The notes: generated by a model from the sequence alone, not told the origin. A stretch of DNA of 64,000 nucleotides from Pedobacter sp. AK013 (GCF_014205835.1 NZ_JACHCQ010000024.1:48318-112317), one strand, 5' to 3'; numbered from the stretch's first letter, positions 8,008-17,312 are shown. Program-made: numbers and translations.

Positions 8008-10176
8008 ATGATTAAAAGATTATTATTCAGGTTATCAATTGCTTGTATAGCATTTTGTTCGATAATTGATGCAAAAGCTCAAAATATCAATTGGGCAAAA
8101 GACGGCAACTCCTACTACCAGATTGCAAATGGAGAAATTATTTCGGTTACTCTCCCTAAAAGCGACAGAAAAACAATTTTATCGAGGGCACTGTTAACGC
8201 CTGCCGGAAAAGATAATGCCATAGCAGTAAGAAGTTTTCAATTGTCTGATGATGGTACAAAAGCATTGATTTATACCAACAGTAAAAAAGTTTGGCGTTA
8301 CGAAACGCGTGGCGATTATTGGTTGGCAGATTTAACTGCTAATAAGATTACCCAGATTGGAAAAGATAAACCGGCCTCATCTCTGATGTTTGCGAAATTA
8401 TCGCCCGATGGCAGCAAGGTTGCTTATGTAAGTAAACACAACTTGTATGTAGAAAATATTGATGGCACTGGGGCAAAGGCCTTAACTACTGATGGTACCG
8501 CGCGAATGATTAACGGTACTTTCGATTGGGTTTATGAAGAAGAATTTGATTGCCGTGATGGTTTTAGATGGAGTCCGGATGGCAAATCTATCGCTTATTG
8601 GCAACTTGATGCAACGAAGATCAAAAATTTCTTAATGATCAACAATACAGATTCCATTTATCCGTACACCATCCCTGTTGAATATCCAAAGGTGGGAGAA
8701 AATCCGTCTGCCTGTAAAGTTGGTGTGGTTGATGTTACAACAGCTAAAACAAATTGGCTGAATGTTCCTGGAGATAATATTCAGCACTATATTCCACGTA
8801 TGCAATGGGTTCCGAACAGCAATAATATCATTTTACAGCAGCTTAACCGCGAGCAGAACGAAAGTAAGGTATTTATCTGCAATGCCGGTACAGGTGATGC
8901 AAAAGTTGTTTATACTGAAAAGGCAAAAGCATGGATCGATGCACAGGATGAATGGAAATGGCTTAATGACAATAAAGAATTTACCATCGTATCAGACAAA
9001 GATGGTTGGGATCACCTGTACAGGATCAGTATTGATGGAAAAAAAGAAACTTTGGTTACGAAAGGCAATTATGATGTGATTGATGTAAAATTGATCGATG
9101 TAAAAAATAACTTGGTTTATTTTCTGGCCTCACCAACAAATGCTACTCAGAAGTACCTTTTCAAAACTAAATTAGATGGCAAAGGTAAATTAGAACAGGT
9201 TACGCCTTCGGTTTTACCGGGAACACACAATTACGATATTTCGCCTAATGCTGCTTTTGCACGCCATTCGTATAACAGTTCGCTTGTTAAGCCAATTGCA
9301 GAGTGGATGAACTTTACTACAGGGAATCCATTTACAATGGATGGAAGCATTACTACACAATTAGCTAAACAGCCGGCAACCAAAAACAAAGTTGATTTTT
9401 TTAAAGTAACTACTGAGGATGGCATTGAAATGGATGGTTGGATGAAAAAACCTGATAACTTTAATCCAAGTAAGAAATATCCTGTTCTATTCTATGTTTA
9501 TGGCGAGCCTGCAAGTGCAACGGCGACAGATGTTAATGGTGCAGGTACAAATCGTTTATATGATGGCGATATGGCTAAAGATGGTTATATCTATATTTCG
9601 ATGGATAATAGAGGCGCACCTCTTCCAAAAGGAAGCTCGTGGCGTAAAAGTATTTATAAAAATATTGGTGTGATCAATATTCGGGATCAGGCTATGGCCG
9701 CTAAAAAATTATTGGCTACCCATGCTTATATGGATAAAGACCGAGTGGCTGTTTGGGGCTGGAGTGGTGGCGGTTCTTCTACATTAAACCTAATGTTCCA
9801 ATATCCTGAAATTTATAAAACAGGTATTGCAATTGCGGCTGTTGGCAATCAATTAACTTACGATAATGTTTATCAGGAACGTTATATGGGTACACCTTTT
9901 CCAAGTAAAGAGGCTTATATTAAAGGCTCTCCCATTACTTATGCCAAAAACTTAAAAGGTAATTTATTATACATCCATGGCACAGGCGACGATAATGTGC
10001 ATTATCAAAATGCCGAAATACTGATTAACGAGCTAATTAAAAACGAAAAGGTTTTTCAATTGATGAGTTATCCAAACCGTACCCACAGCATCTCTGAGGG
10101 CGAAGGAACCGGTAAACATTTATCTTTAACTTATACTAAGTTTTTAAAAGAAAATTGCCCTCCAGGAGCAAGATAG
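8008..10176 (+). CDS. S9 family peptidase, dipeptidyl peptidase IV-like
   Basis: Exported serine peptidase that removes X-Pro or similar dipeptides from peptide N-termini, probably in the periplasm. The 722 residues comprise a signal peptide (MIKRLLFRLSIACIAFCSIIDAKAQ), a DPP IV beta-propeller (about 80-440; FDWVYEEEFDCRDGFRWSPDG holds the Glu pair that binds the substrate N-terminus in DPP IV) and an alpha/beta-hydrolase domain. The triad is visible: Ser in VWGWSGGGSS, Asp in HGTGDDNVH, His in NRTHSI near the C-terminus. Length fits the family. A short hairpin terminator follows at once. Confidence 0.95.
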   Translation: MIKRLLFRLSIACIAFCSIIDAKAQNINWAKDGNSYYQIANGEIISVTLPKSDRKTILSRALLTPAGKDNAIAVRSFQLSDDGTKALIYTNSKKVWRYETRGDYWLADLTANKITQIGKDKPASSLMFAKLSPDGSKVAYVSKHNLYVENIDGTGAKALTTDGTARMINGTFDWVYEEEFDCRDGFRWSPDGKSIAYWQLDATKIKNFLMINNTDSIYPYTIPVEYPKVGENPSACKVGVVDVTTAKTNWLNVPGDNIQHYIPRMQWVPNSNNIILQQLNREQNESKVFICNAGTGDAKVVYTEKAKAWIDAQDEWKWLNDNKEFTIVSDKDGWDHLYRISIDGKKETLVTKGNYDVIDVKLIDVKNNLVYFLASPTNATQKYLFKTKLDGKGKLEQVTPSVLPGTHNYDISPNAAFARHSYNSSLVKPIAEWMNFTTGNPFTMDGSITTQLAKQPATKNKVDFFKVTTEDGIEMDGWMKKPDNFNPSKKYPVLFYVYGEPASATATDVNGAGTNRLYDGDMAKDGYIYISMDNRGAPLPKGSSWRKSIYKNIGVINIRDQAMAAKKLLATHAYMDKDRVAVWGWSGGGSSTLNLMFQYPEIYKTGIAIAAVGNQLTYDNVYQERYMGTPFPSKEAYIKGSPITYAKNLKGNLLYIHGTGDDNVHYQNAEILINELIKNEKVFQLMSYPNRTHSISEGEGTGKHLSLTYTKFLKENCPPGAR

Positions 10177-10185
10177 AAAAATTTA

Positions 10186-10211
10186 AAAGCAGCTTTCGGG
10201 CTGCTTTTTTT
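10186..10211. terminator. Bidirectional terminator between convergent genes
   Basis: AAAAGCAGC, loop TTTCGG, GCTGCTTTTTTT. The A and T runs on both sides let it serve the peptidase gene (plus) and the DUF3307 gene (minus), whose stop codon it overlaps. Confidence 0.85.
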
Positions 10212-10920
10212 ATGCGATAAACATTTGAATAAGCATGGCAGTTACAATAGCTATACCAAAGCTTAACAAAGTGCCAATTAGTACATATTCTGTTAATTTA
10301 AGGTCGTGCGCTTCTTTTAAATCGCCGAACCGAAATATAGATTTGGCTGCAAGTAAAAAGCCAACGGCTTCGAAATGATTGGTTAAGATAAACAAGAAAA
10401 TCAGCACTCTTTCCAATATCCCGATATATTTACCTGCATTCTCTAACGATTTTGGGCTATCAGGCTGATTATCTGGGATCCATTTAGCAATGATCACCTT
10501 CATTACAATCGATGTAGGCATAGTTAAAAACAAAGCCCCCGCTATTAAAAGCCATGTTTTGGTTTCATTAAAAAAACTGATGTTTAAACTTCCTTTATAA
10601 AAAAAGTGCCACACCACTATTATCGAAGTAAAATGCAGAACCTGATCAGCAAAAAACAGTATCCGGGCATTTTTCTTGGTCTGAAAAATTGATTTTAGCG
10701 CATCAATCAAAAGATGAAATACCCCTATTGAAAATGCAACCTTCCAAACGCCAAAGTCTAAAAAAATAAGGAATATCAAAGCTATGTGGATGACCACATG
10801 CAAATAGAGCTTTATTGAGCTTAATTTCTTCCTTTCTTTATCTTTTACCCAAGCGTTTGGTTGTAAAAAGAAATCTCCAATTAAATGGGCAAGAATAAGC
10901 TTGATTAAATAGATATCCAT
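10210..10920 (-). CDS. DUF3307 polytopic membrane protein
   Basis: A 236-residue inner-membrane protein with about six hydrophobic helices. Polar residues recur inside the helices: LAHLIGDFFLQ near the N-terminus, HVVIHIAL, HLLIDALKS and DQVLHF. Conserved His/Asp in membrane segments recall membrane-bound metal-dependent hydrolases of the DUF457/YdjM type, which is inference. Its ATG overlaps the stop codon of the SatD-family gene (TAATG at 10918-10922), so the two are translationally coupled and likely work together. The pairing of DUF3307 with SatD is known to me as common in Bacteroidota; a function is not. Confidence 0.82.
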   Translation of the reverse strand: MDIYLIKLILAHLIGDFFLQPNAWVKDKERKKLSSIKLYLHVVIHIALIFLIFLDFGVWKVAFSIGVFHLLIDALKSIFQTKKNARILFFADQVLHFTSIIVVWHFFYKGSLNISFFNETKTWLLIAGALFLTMPTSIVMKVIIAKWIPDNQPDSPKSLENAGKYIGILERVLIFLFILTNHFEAVGFLLAAKSIFRFGDLKEAHDLKLTEYVLIGTLLSFGIAIVTAMLIQMFIA

Positions 10921-11531
10921 TATTTTAAAATCATTTGGTTCAATTTTTTACGGTAAAGCTTATCCATTTCCATAATTTCGGTATAATGTGCACGTTTCAA
11001 TGCTTCACTTACGGATGATTGCGTTCGGCCCGAAATGGCTGCCAGTTCACTTTGTAATAGGTTATTGTTCTCTAACGCAAGTTTTACCATTTCAGCAGCT
11101 ACAACTCCCCAGCTATCCATTGATATTAGCGAAAGCTTTATTAAGACATTAATTTCCTCATCAAAATCAGCGGAATCAGTTTTAATGGCTAAATTAACCT
11201 TAGCTTGTTTTAAACTATCAAATGCCGCTCCTGAATTTACAAAAGCATCTCCACTGGATTCTGAAAGTTTTTTCCGCTTGTTTTTGATATCACCAATTCC
11301 AATGCCCATCCTTACATCCGCAGGTTTATTTATCCTGATACATGCTTTTAAATACGCAGCAGCCCTGATGGCATTTTCTGGCTCAACTTCTACCTGGAAA
11401 CTATCTCCCCGGTAAATCTCCCACTTGCTATTCTGATCGGAAACAGCTTTTAAAGCAGCTTTTAGACTTAATAACCAAGTATCTTTAATCTTTCTTGAGC
11501 CTACAATATCGCCTGTTATAATGCAAATCAT
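10920..11531 (-). CDS. SatD-family protein: cyclase-like domain plus helix-turn-helix
   Basis: A 203-residue protein of the SatD family. The N-terminal two thirds look to me like a class III nucleotidyl-cyclase (palm) fold: TGDIVGS (Asp8), RGDSFQVEV (Asp43), VRMGIGIGDI (73-82) and SGDAFVNSGAAFDSL (93-107) fall in the order of the cyclase blocks DIVGST, GDGF, RIGIHTG and GxAVNxAaRl. The C-terminus (about 157-182, QSELAAISGRTQSSVSEALK) is a helix-turn-helix. It could thus be a DNA-binding sensor of nucleotides, or an active or decayed cyclase. Three palindromes lie just upstream and may be its own operators. It is coupled to the DUF3307 membrane protein. Confidence 0.8.
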   Translation of the reverse strand: MICIITGDIVGSRKIKDTWLLSLKAALKAVSDQNSKWEIYRGDSFQVEVEPENAIRAAAYLKACIRINKPADVRMGIGIGDIKNKRKKLSESSGDAFVNSGAAFDSLKQAKVNLAIKTDSADFDEEINVLIKLSLISMDSWGVVAAEMVKLALENNNLLQSELAAISGRTQSSVSEALKRAHYTEIMEMDKLYRKKLNQMILK

Positions 11532-11568
11532 ATTACAATATCGAACTTATTATCCATATTTCAAAACT

Positions 11569-11646
11569 AATATCGGCTAATTAGCCGATATTTCTATTTA
11601 TCGGGTAATTAGCCGATATTTTAAATTATCGGGTATTTAGCCGATA
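11569..11646. promoter_or_regulatory. Three palindromic operator candidates at 28-bp spacing
   Basis: Site 1 (11569-11592) is a perfect 24-bp palindrome with core TATCGGCTAATTAGCCGATA. Sites 2 (11599-11618, TATCGGGTAATTAGCCGATA) and 3 (11627-11646, TATCGGGTATTTAGCCGATA) differ by one or two bases in the left half only. Centres are at 11580.5, 11608.5 and 11636.5, exactly 28 bp apart. They fill the space between the divergent satD-like gene and the repair cluster, so a bound protein could control either or both. The HTH of the SatD-family protein is the nearest candidate. Confidence 0.8.
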
Positions 11647-11686
11647 TTCATATAAAACTAATTAATAACTTTATTGTTTAGTAGCT

Positions 11687-12715
11687 ATGGCATTAATAGA
11701 ATTTACCAAAAGAGGAATCTACTGTAAACAGGGTGATTTTTACGTAGACCCCTGGTGGCCTGTAGATTATGCTGTAACCACACATGGGCACAGCGATCAC
11801 GTACGTTTTGGAAACAAATATTACCTGTGCCATACTTTAACCAAACCCATAATCAAACGCAGGATCAGTGAAGATTTAAATATAGAAACACTAGGGTATG
11901 GAGAAAGCATTACCCGTAATGGCGTAAACATTTCTTTTTTTCCTGCCGGGCACATTATTGGCTCCGCACAGGTACGTTTGGAATATAAAGGTGAAATTTG
12001 TGTAATCTCTGGCGATTATAAAATTGAAGACGATGGCATTACCACTCCTTTTGAGCCTGTGAAGTGTCATTCTTTTGTTTCAGAAAGCACTTTTGGCCTG
12101 CCAGTCTACAAATGGCAAAAACAGGAAATTGTTTTCAACGGAATTAGGAGCTGGGTGCATGATAACATCAATCAACAGAAAACAAGCGTATTGATTGCCT
12201 ATAGTTTGGGCAAAGCACAGCGTTTAGTTAAAAACCTGGCTGGCGATATCCCTATTTATGTACACAACAGTATTGCCAACCTGAATGAAGTGATTATGGA
12301 AGCCGGAGTAAACCTTCCTAAAACCATCAGAATTACTCCTGAAACCACTAAAGATGAATTACAAAAAGGAATTGTAATTGTACCGCCTGCTATGAGGGAT
12401 AGCCGATGGATCAAAAATTTATCGCATCCCGTTACCGGTATATGTTCTGGCTGGATGCAGGTGCGGGCACACCGCCGATGGCAAAGTGCCGATGCTGGTT
12501 TTGCACTGAGCGACCATGCAGATTGGCCAGGTTTAATGGCGGCCATTACCGCAACAGGTGCCGAAAAAGTATATGTTACCCATGGTTTTACAGCTGCATT
12601 TAGCCGCTTTTTAAATGACGAAGGTATAGAAGCGGCAGAAGTTTTGACCAGGTTTGGCCAGGAAGATGATGAAGAAAATAAAGTAGATTTAGTTGATCAA
12701 AATGAAAATAAATAA
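11687..12715 (+). CDS. Ligase-associated DNA damage response exonuclease (MBL/beta-CASP-like)
   Basis: Metallo-beta-lactamase-fold nuclease of 342 residues. The metal motif THGHSDHVRFG (about residue 30-40) matches HxHxDH; GHIIGSAQVRLE, ISGDYK and the late LSDHADW and VTHGF blocks fit the mRNA 3'-end-processing / exonuclease subfamily that travels with ATP-dependent ligases (TIGR04122 type). The known Pseudomonas putida cluster has Exo, LigB, Lhr helicase and MPE; all four are here in this order. The gene ends 2 bp before the ligase, so they form an operon. It starts 40 bp after the third palindrome of the operator array. Confidence 0.92.
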   Translation: MALIEFTKRGIYCKQGDFYVDPWWPVDYAVTTHGHSDHVRFGNKYYLCHTLTKPIIKRRISEDLNIETLGYGESITRNGVNISFFPAGHIIGSAQVRLEYKGEICVISGDYKIEDDGITTPFEPVKCHSFVSESTFGLPVYKWQKQEIVFNGIRSWVHDNINQQKTSVLIAYSLGKAQRLVKNLAGDIPIYVHNSIANLNEVIMEAGVNLPKTIRITPETTKDELQKGIVIVPPAMRDSRWIKNLSHPVTGICSGWMQVRAHRRWQSADAGFALSDHADWPGLMAAITATGAEKVYVTHGFTAAFSRFLNDEGIEAAEVLTRFGQEDDEENKVDLVDQNENK

Positions 12716-12717
12716 CG

Positions 12718-14307
12718 ATGAAACGTTTTGCTCAATTGATCCAGCAGCTCGAATTGAGCAATAAAACCAACGATAAAATTGCGGCATTGGTTAATTATTT
12801 TAACTACGCTGATGATAAAGACAAAGTATGGGTTATTGCGTTATTTACAGGTAAAAAACCTAAAAGACCAATTAAATCAGCCCTGCTTAAATACTGGGCC
12901 ATAAACATTACCAGAACCCCCGAATGGTTATTTTCCGAAAGTTATGCCAATGTTGGCGATTTAAGTGAAACTATTGCGCTGTTATTACCTCCTGCCGAAA
13001 ATACCTCTGATTTTCAATTGCATACCTGGATAGAAGAGTTGCACAATCTGGAGGGTAAAGATGATGAAACCAAAAAAGAATTTATTCTGAGCGCATGGAA
13101 TAAACTTGAAACACAGGAACGCTTTATTTTTAATAAACTGATTTCGGGCAATTTCAGGATCGGTGTTTCCAATAAAATGTTGGTGAATGCATTGGCCAAA
13201 CAAAGCAGTTTAGATAGCGCCCAGATTATGCATAGCATTATGGGAAAATGGAATCCTTATGAAATCACTTTTCATGAACTGATAAATGGTATCCATGTAA
13301 ATACCGATAATTCCTGGCCTTACCCCTTTTGCCTGGCCTATGCCTTAGAACAAGCGCCAGAAAAACTGGGAGATATTTCTGAATGGCAGGCAGAATGGAA
13401 ATGGGACGGTATACGTGGGCAGATTGTAAAACGGAATGGAGAACTCTTTATCTGGAGCCGTGGCGAAGAGCTGGTTACAGATCAATTTCCCGAATTGCAT
13501 TTTATGATCGGTGTTTTGCCCGATGGGGTGGTCTTAGACGGCGAAATACTGGCTGTGCAAGATAAACAGGTTTTATCATTTAGTACATTGCAACAACGCT
13601 TAAACCGTAAAACGATTAGTAAAAAACAATTGGAAGATGCACCCATCGTTTTTTTTGTTTATGATATTTTAGAATATGAAGCCAAGGATTTTAGGGAAGA
13701 ACCTTTAAGCGCTAGAAGAAAGATACTTGAGCAACTGATGGGTGGTTTAGACGGAAGTCCGGTGATGATATCTCCCGTAATCAATTGCAGTTCGTGGGAT
13801 GAACTGGCCGGTTTAAGACAAACTTCGCGCTCGATTAACAGTGAAGGCATTATGCTTAAAAAGCTAACCTCTCATTATCATAGTGGACGAAAACGGGGTG
13901 ATTGGTGGAAGTGGAAAATCAACCCGTACACGGTTGATGCCGTAATGATCTATGCGCAAAAAGGAAGCGGTAGAAGGGCCAATTTCTTTACCGATTATAC
14001 TTTTGCTGTTCGTGATGGAGAAAATCTGGTAACTATTGCAAAAGCCTACTCGGGCTTAACCGATAAAGAGATAAAAGAGGTAAACAGTTTTGTAACCCGC
14101 AATGCAATCGAAAAATTCGGCCCGGTACGTACGGTAAAACCCGAGTTGGTTTTCGAAATTGCATTTGAAGGAATTGCTGAAAGTAAACGACATAAAGCAG
14201 GTTTAGCTTTGCGTTTTCCACGTATATTGCGGTGGCGAAAAGATAAAAAAGCCGATGAAATTAATACGTTGGAAGATTTGAGGCAGTTATTACAATCTAC
14301 CTTGTAA
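12718..14307 (+). CDS. ATP-dependent DNA ligase of the Lhr-associated cluster
   Basis: Seals DNA nicks by way of a ligase-AMP intermediate. The 529-residue protein has an N-terminal helical DNA-binding domain (about 1-200), then the adenylation domain with the nucleotidyl-lysine motif EWKWDGIRG (around residue 227), LFIWSRGEE, VLDGEILA, FFVYDILEY and GIMLKKL, and an OB-fold (about 400-529) with WWKWKINPYTVDAVM. It matches the cisplatin-damage-response ligase type (TIGR04120) in length and layout. It is distinct from the NAD-dependent replicative ligase. A 455-bp repeat-rich gap separates it from the helicase, unusual within this cluster. Confidence 0.95.
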   Translation: MKRFAQLIQQLELSNKTNDKIAALVNYFNYADDKDKVWVIALFTGKKPKRPIKSALLKYWAINITRTPEWLFSESYANVGDLSETIALLLPPAENTSDFQLHTWIEELHNLEGKDDETKKEFILSAWNKLETQERFIFNKLISGNFRIGVSNKMLVNALAKQSSLDSAQIMHSIMGKWNPYEITFHELINGIHVNTDNSWPYPFCLAYALEQAPEKLGDISEWQAEWKWDGIRGQIVKRNGELFIWSRGEELVTDQFPELHFMIGVLPDGVVLDGEILAVQDKQVLSFSTLQQRLNRKTISKKQLEDAPIVFFVYDILEYEAKDFREEPLSARRKILEQLMGGLDGSPVMISPVINCSSWDELAGLRQTSRSINSEGIMLKKLTSHYHSGRKRGDWWKWKINPYTVDAVMIYAQKGSGRRANFFTDYTFAVRDGENLVTIAKAYSGLTDKEIKEVNSFVTRNAIEKFGPVRTVKPELVFEIAFEGIAESKRHKAGLALRFPRILRWRKDKKADEINTLEDLRQLLQSTL

Positions 14308-14762
14308 GGAGATTCCATGATCCGTTAGGATAAAAGTCAGGGAAGTAGTTTCAGTAATCTGCAAATTTGATAACTAAGTCTAACAAAGTAGTTTTTAGAA
14401 AATCAGGTTCCTGTGCGCATCGGAATCGAAAGCCCTGCCATTCGCTTTACTTCGCCCGATGAAAAATCGGGCTTGTGTTCGCTACTGTCAGGTTTAGCAT
14501 ACTTAGATTTGCCTCTCGATTTTAAACCCGACAGCAGCGATACCCTTTTTTGTTATTAATAAATTAACATTTAACCGTAATTAAAAAAAAGGTAAAGCGA
14601 ATGGCGGGACCGCTGTAACCGAAGGATTACTGTTATTGATTTCCAAGAAATAATATTAAGCCTTGGTCTGTGTCTGCACAGACAAATTATATAATTCGGG
14701 AATTTTCGGTCTGAGTGAACACAGGCTGAGGAACATAATTATAAAAAGAAACAATACTGAGA
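14308..14762. other. 455-bp intergenic region with nested inverted repeats
   Basis: No gene seen. The middle (14433-14608) is a structured repeat listed separately; the flanks are unremarkable AT-rich DNA. The palindromic design resembles dispersed extragenic repeats of Sphingobacteriaceae. Confidence 0.7.
14433..14608. repeat. Nested inverted-repeat element (REP/MITE-like)
   Basis: Outer arms: CCCTGCCATTCGCTTTAC (14433-14450) against GTAAAGCGAATGGCGGG (14592-14608). Inside are a hairpin GCCCGAT/ATCGGGC (14454-14472) and a second pair TCGCTACTGTCAGGTTTA (14479-14496) with TAAACCCGACAGCAGCGA (14523-14540), two mismatches in 18. No open reading frame lies inside. It splits the repair cluster between ligase and helicase. 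Confidence 0.7.
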
Positions 14763-17240
14763 ATGGACCAAACCAAAACCAAAGGTTATAAAAAGATAAA
14801 AGCCTGGCTAAAGACCAATAAACGCAAGCCCTTTCAGTTTCAGGAAGATGCATGGCAGTATTATTTGGATGGTTATAGTGGCTTGGTAAATGCACCTACG
14901 GGCTTCGGAAAAACTTTTTCTTTATTTCTAGCGGTAGTGATTGAAGCCTTAAATGCCTCAGATGCTAATAACAAGAAAGCAAAAGATCGTTTGCAGTTAA
15001 TCTGGATTACCCCGCTCCGCTCCTTGGCCAAAGATATTGCAAGGGCTATGCGCGAAACTTTATTGGAGCTGGAACTGGATTGGCACGTAGGTGTCCGCAA
15101 TGGCGATACCTCCCAAGCAGAAAAATTGCAGCAGAAAAAATCAATGCCTGAAATTTTGTTGATTACCCCGGAAAGCCTGCACTTATTATTGGCACAAAAA
15201 GGCGCTTCAACTTTATTCAGAAATCTTAAGTGTATTGTTGCTGATGAATGGCACGAACTTTTGGGGAGTAAACGTGGTGTATTGGTAGAATTGGCGATAT
15301 CACGGATTAAAGGGCTACAAAAATTAGAGAAAAACCAGTTTTTAAGAATTTGGGGAATCTCAGCAACCATTGGAAATATTGAGGAAGCTTTAGATGTATT
15401 AGCGCCAAATTTAGAAGCCAAAAGAATCATTGTTAAGGCCGATTTGGAAAAGAAAATTCAGATCAAATCAATCTTACCTGATGACATCGAAACATTGCCC
15501 TGGGCAGGGCATTTGGGTTTAAAACTAGCTTATAAACTTTTACCGATTATCGAGAAAAGTAAAACTACTTTAATTTTTATCAATACCCGTGGGCAATCGG
15601 AAATGTGGTACCAACATTTGTTGAATATTGAACCAGAACTGGCTGGTCGGATTGCCATACACCATGGATCTATAGATTTCGAACTCCGTAACTGGATTGA
15701 AGATGCCTTACATACCGGGCAGCTCAAAGCAGTTATTGCCACTTCATCGTTAGATCTGGGTGTAGATTTTAAACCTGTTGATACGGTAGTTCAGGTAGGG
15801 TCGCCAAAAGGTGTAGCAAGGTTTTTGCAAAGAGCGGGGCGCTCTGGCCACTCTCCTCACGAAATATCTAAAATATATTTTTTACCTACCCATGCTTTAG
15901 AATTGGTGGAAGCAGCAGCAATTAAAGAAGCAGCCAAAACAAACAATATAGAAAGCCGTGAGCCTTTTATTATGGTATTTGATACCCTGGTTCAGTATTT
16001 GGTTACATTGGCCATAGGCGATGGATTTGATGATAAAATTATTTACGAAGAGATTAAGAACACCCATGCTTTTAAACTTATCCTCCCCGAAGAATGGACC
16101 TGGGTAATGCAGTTCATTACCTCTGGAGGAGACAGTTTAAGTGCCTACACCGAATTTAAAAAAGTGGTTAAGGATGAAGATGGGCTTTGGAAAGTGAAGA
16201 GCAGACAATTGGCTATGCGGCACAGGTTACATATCGGAACAATCGTAAGTGACGCGATGCTGAAAGTTAAATTCATTTCTGGTGGTTACATTGGCATGAT
16301 AGAAGAATATTTTGTTACCCGTTTAAAAGCTGGCGATAATTTTAGGTTGGCAGGAAGAGTTTTAGAATTTATCCAGGTAAAAGACATGACTGTTGTGGTG
16401 CGGGTTAGTAAACAGAAAAATGCAATCTCTCCGAGCTGGAATGGTGGCCGTTTACCCCTCTCTTCCAATTTAGGTTCAGTTTTAAGAAAAAAATACAACG
16501 AAGCATTGGATAAAACACATCAGGATGAAGAATTAGATTTAGTATATCCTTTGTTTTTACTTCAGGAAAAACGTTCTCATGTGCCCAAAAACGACGAATT
16601 ACTGATAGAACTCATTAACAATAAAGAAGGTTTTCACCTCTTTGCCTACCCATTTGAAGGGCGTTTGGTGCATGAGGTTTTGGCGGCGCTAGTAGCCTAT
16701 CGTTTAAGTAAATTGCTGCCCATCAGTTTTTCTATTGCCATGAATGATTATGGCTTCGAGCTCTTGAGCGAAACAGAAATCCCTATGGATGAATCGATTG
16801 CCTACGAGGTTTTTTCGCCGGAAAATTTAACTGAAGACATTACATTGAGCATCAATTCAACAGAAATGGCAAGACGAAAATTCAGGGATATTGCCTGCAT
16901 TTCGGGACTCGTTTTTCAGGGCTATCCGGGTAAATATGTAGCCAATAAGCACCTCCAGTCATCTGCTGGTTTATTTTTTAATGTTTTTAGCGATTACGAT
17001 AAACATAATTTACTTTTGCGACAGGCATACGACGAGGTTTTTTACCAACAACTGGAAGAGCCAAGATTGGCAGCTGCATTAGATCGAATCCAACATGGAA
17101 CGATTGTGATTACCAACCCAAAAAGCTTTACACCGCTATCCTTCCCAATTAAAGTGGATAGTCTGCGTGAAAATATGAGTTCGGAAGAATTAGAGCAGCG
17201 GATTGTCAGAATGAAAGCCGAAGCAGAAAGAATTAAATAG
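14763..17240 (+). CDS. Ligase-associated DEXH-box DNA helicase (Lhr-core type)
   Basis: Superfamily 2 helicase of 825 residues that translocates on single-stranded DNA and unwinds duplexes. Motif I is APTGFGKTFS (around residue 45), motif II is DEWHE, motif III SATIG, and motif VI LQRAGRSGHSP; the two RecA domains take up about 1-400 and an Lhr-core winged-helix plus beta-barrel region follows. The length fits the bacterial Lhr-core (TIGR04121) rather than long Lhr. It acts with the ligase and nuclease of this cluster; in Pseudomonas putida and others the cluster is linked to repair of cross-linking damage. PdeM follows after 72 bp. Confidence 0.94.
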   Translation: MDQTKTKGYKKIKAWLKTNKRKPFQFQEDAWQYYLDGYSGLVNAPTGFGKTFSLFLAVVIEALNASDANNKKAKDRLQLIWITPLRSLAKDIARAMRETLLELELDWHVGVRNGDTSQAEKLQQKKSMPEILLITPESLHLLLAQKGASTLFRNLKCIVADEWHELLGSKRGVLVELAISRIKGLQKLEKNQFLRIWGISATIGNIEEALDVLAPNLEAKRIIVKADLEKKIQIKSILPDDIETLPWAGHLGLKLAYKLLPIIEKSKTTLIFINTRGQSEMWYQHLLNIEPELAGRIAIHHGSIDFELRNWIEDALHTGQLKAVIATSSLDLGVDFKPVDTVVQVGSPKGVARFLQRAGRSGHSPHEISKIYFLPTHALELVEAAAIKEAAKTNNIESREPFIMVFDTLVQYLVTLAIGDGFDDKIIYEEIKNTHAFKLILPEEWTWVMQFITSGGDSLSAYTEFKKVVKDEDGLWKVKSRQLAMRHRLHIGTIVSDAMLKVKFISGGYIGMIEEYFVTRLKAGDNFRLAGRVLEFIQVKDMTVVVRVSKQKNAISPSWNGGRLPLSSNLGSVLRKKYNEALDKTHQDEELDLVYPLFLLQEKRSHVPKNDELLIELINNKEGFHLFAYPFEGRLVHEVLAALVAYRLSKLLPISFSIAMNDYGFELLSETEIPMDESIAYEVFSPENLTEDITLSINSTEMARRKFRDIACISGLVFQGYPGKYVANKHLQSSAGLFFNVFSDYDKHNLLLRQAYDEVFYQQLEEPRLAAALDRIQHGTIVITNPKSFTPLSFPIKVDSLRENMSSEELEQRIVRMKAEAERIK

Positions 17241-17312
17241 ATCATCTTCTTGTGCCCCGTTGAAGTTTAAAAGATCCTTCTACGGGCTCAGGATGACAAT
17301 AGCATAAAATAA

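Noticed and set aside
10210..11531. Firm call of SatD-DUF3307 as a Pycsar-like defence system
   Set aside because: Only motif order and neighbourhood support it. The pair is probably widespread and vertically inherited, and no defence genes are nearby. Kept as a hypothesis in the findings.
14433..14608. Structured RNA gene between ligase and helicase
   Set aside because: Nested inverted repeats look like a dispersed repeat rather than a single-copy RNA; no promoter box was found for it.
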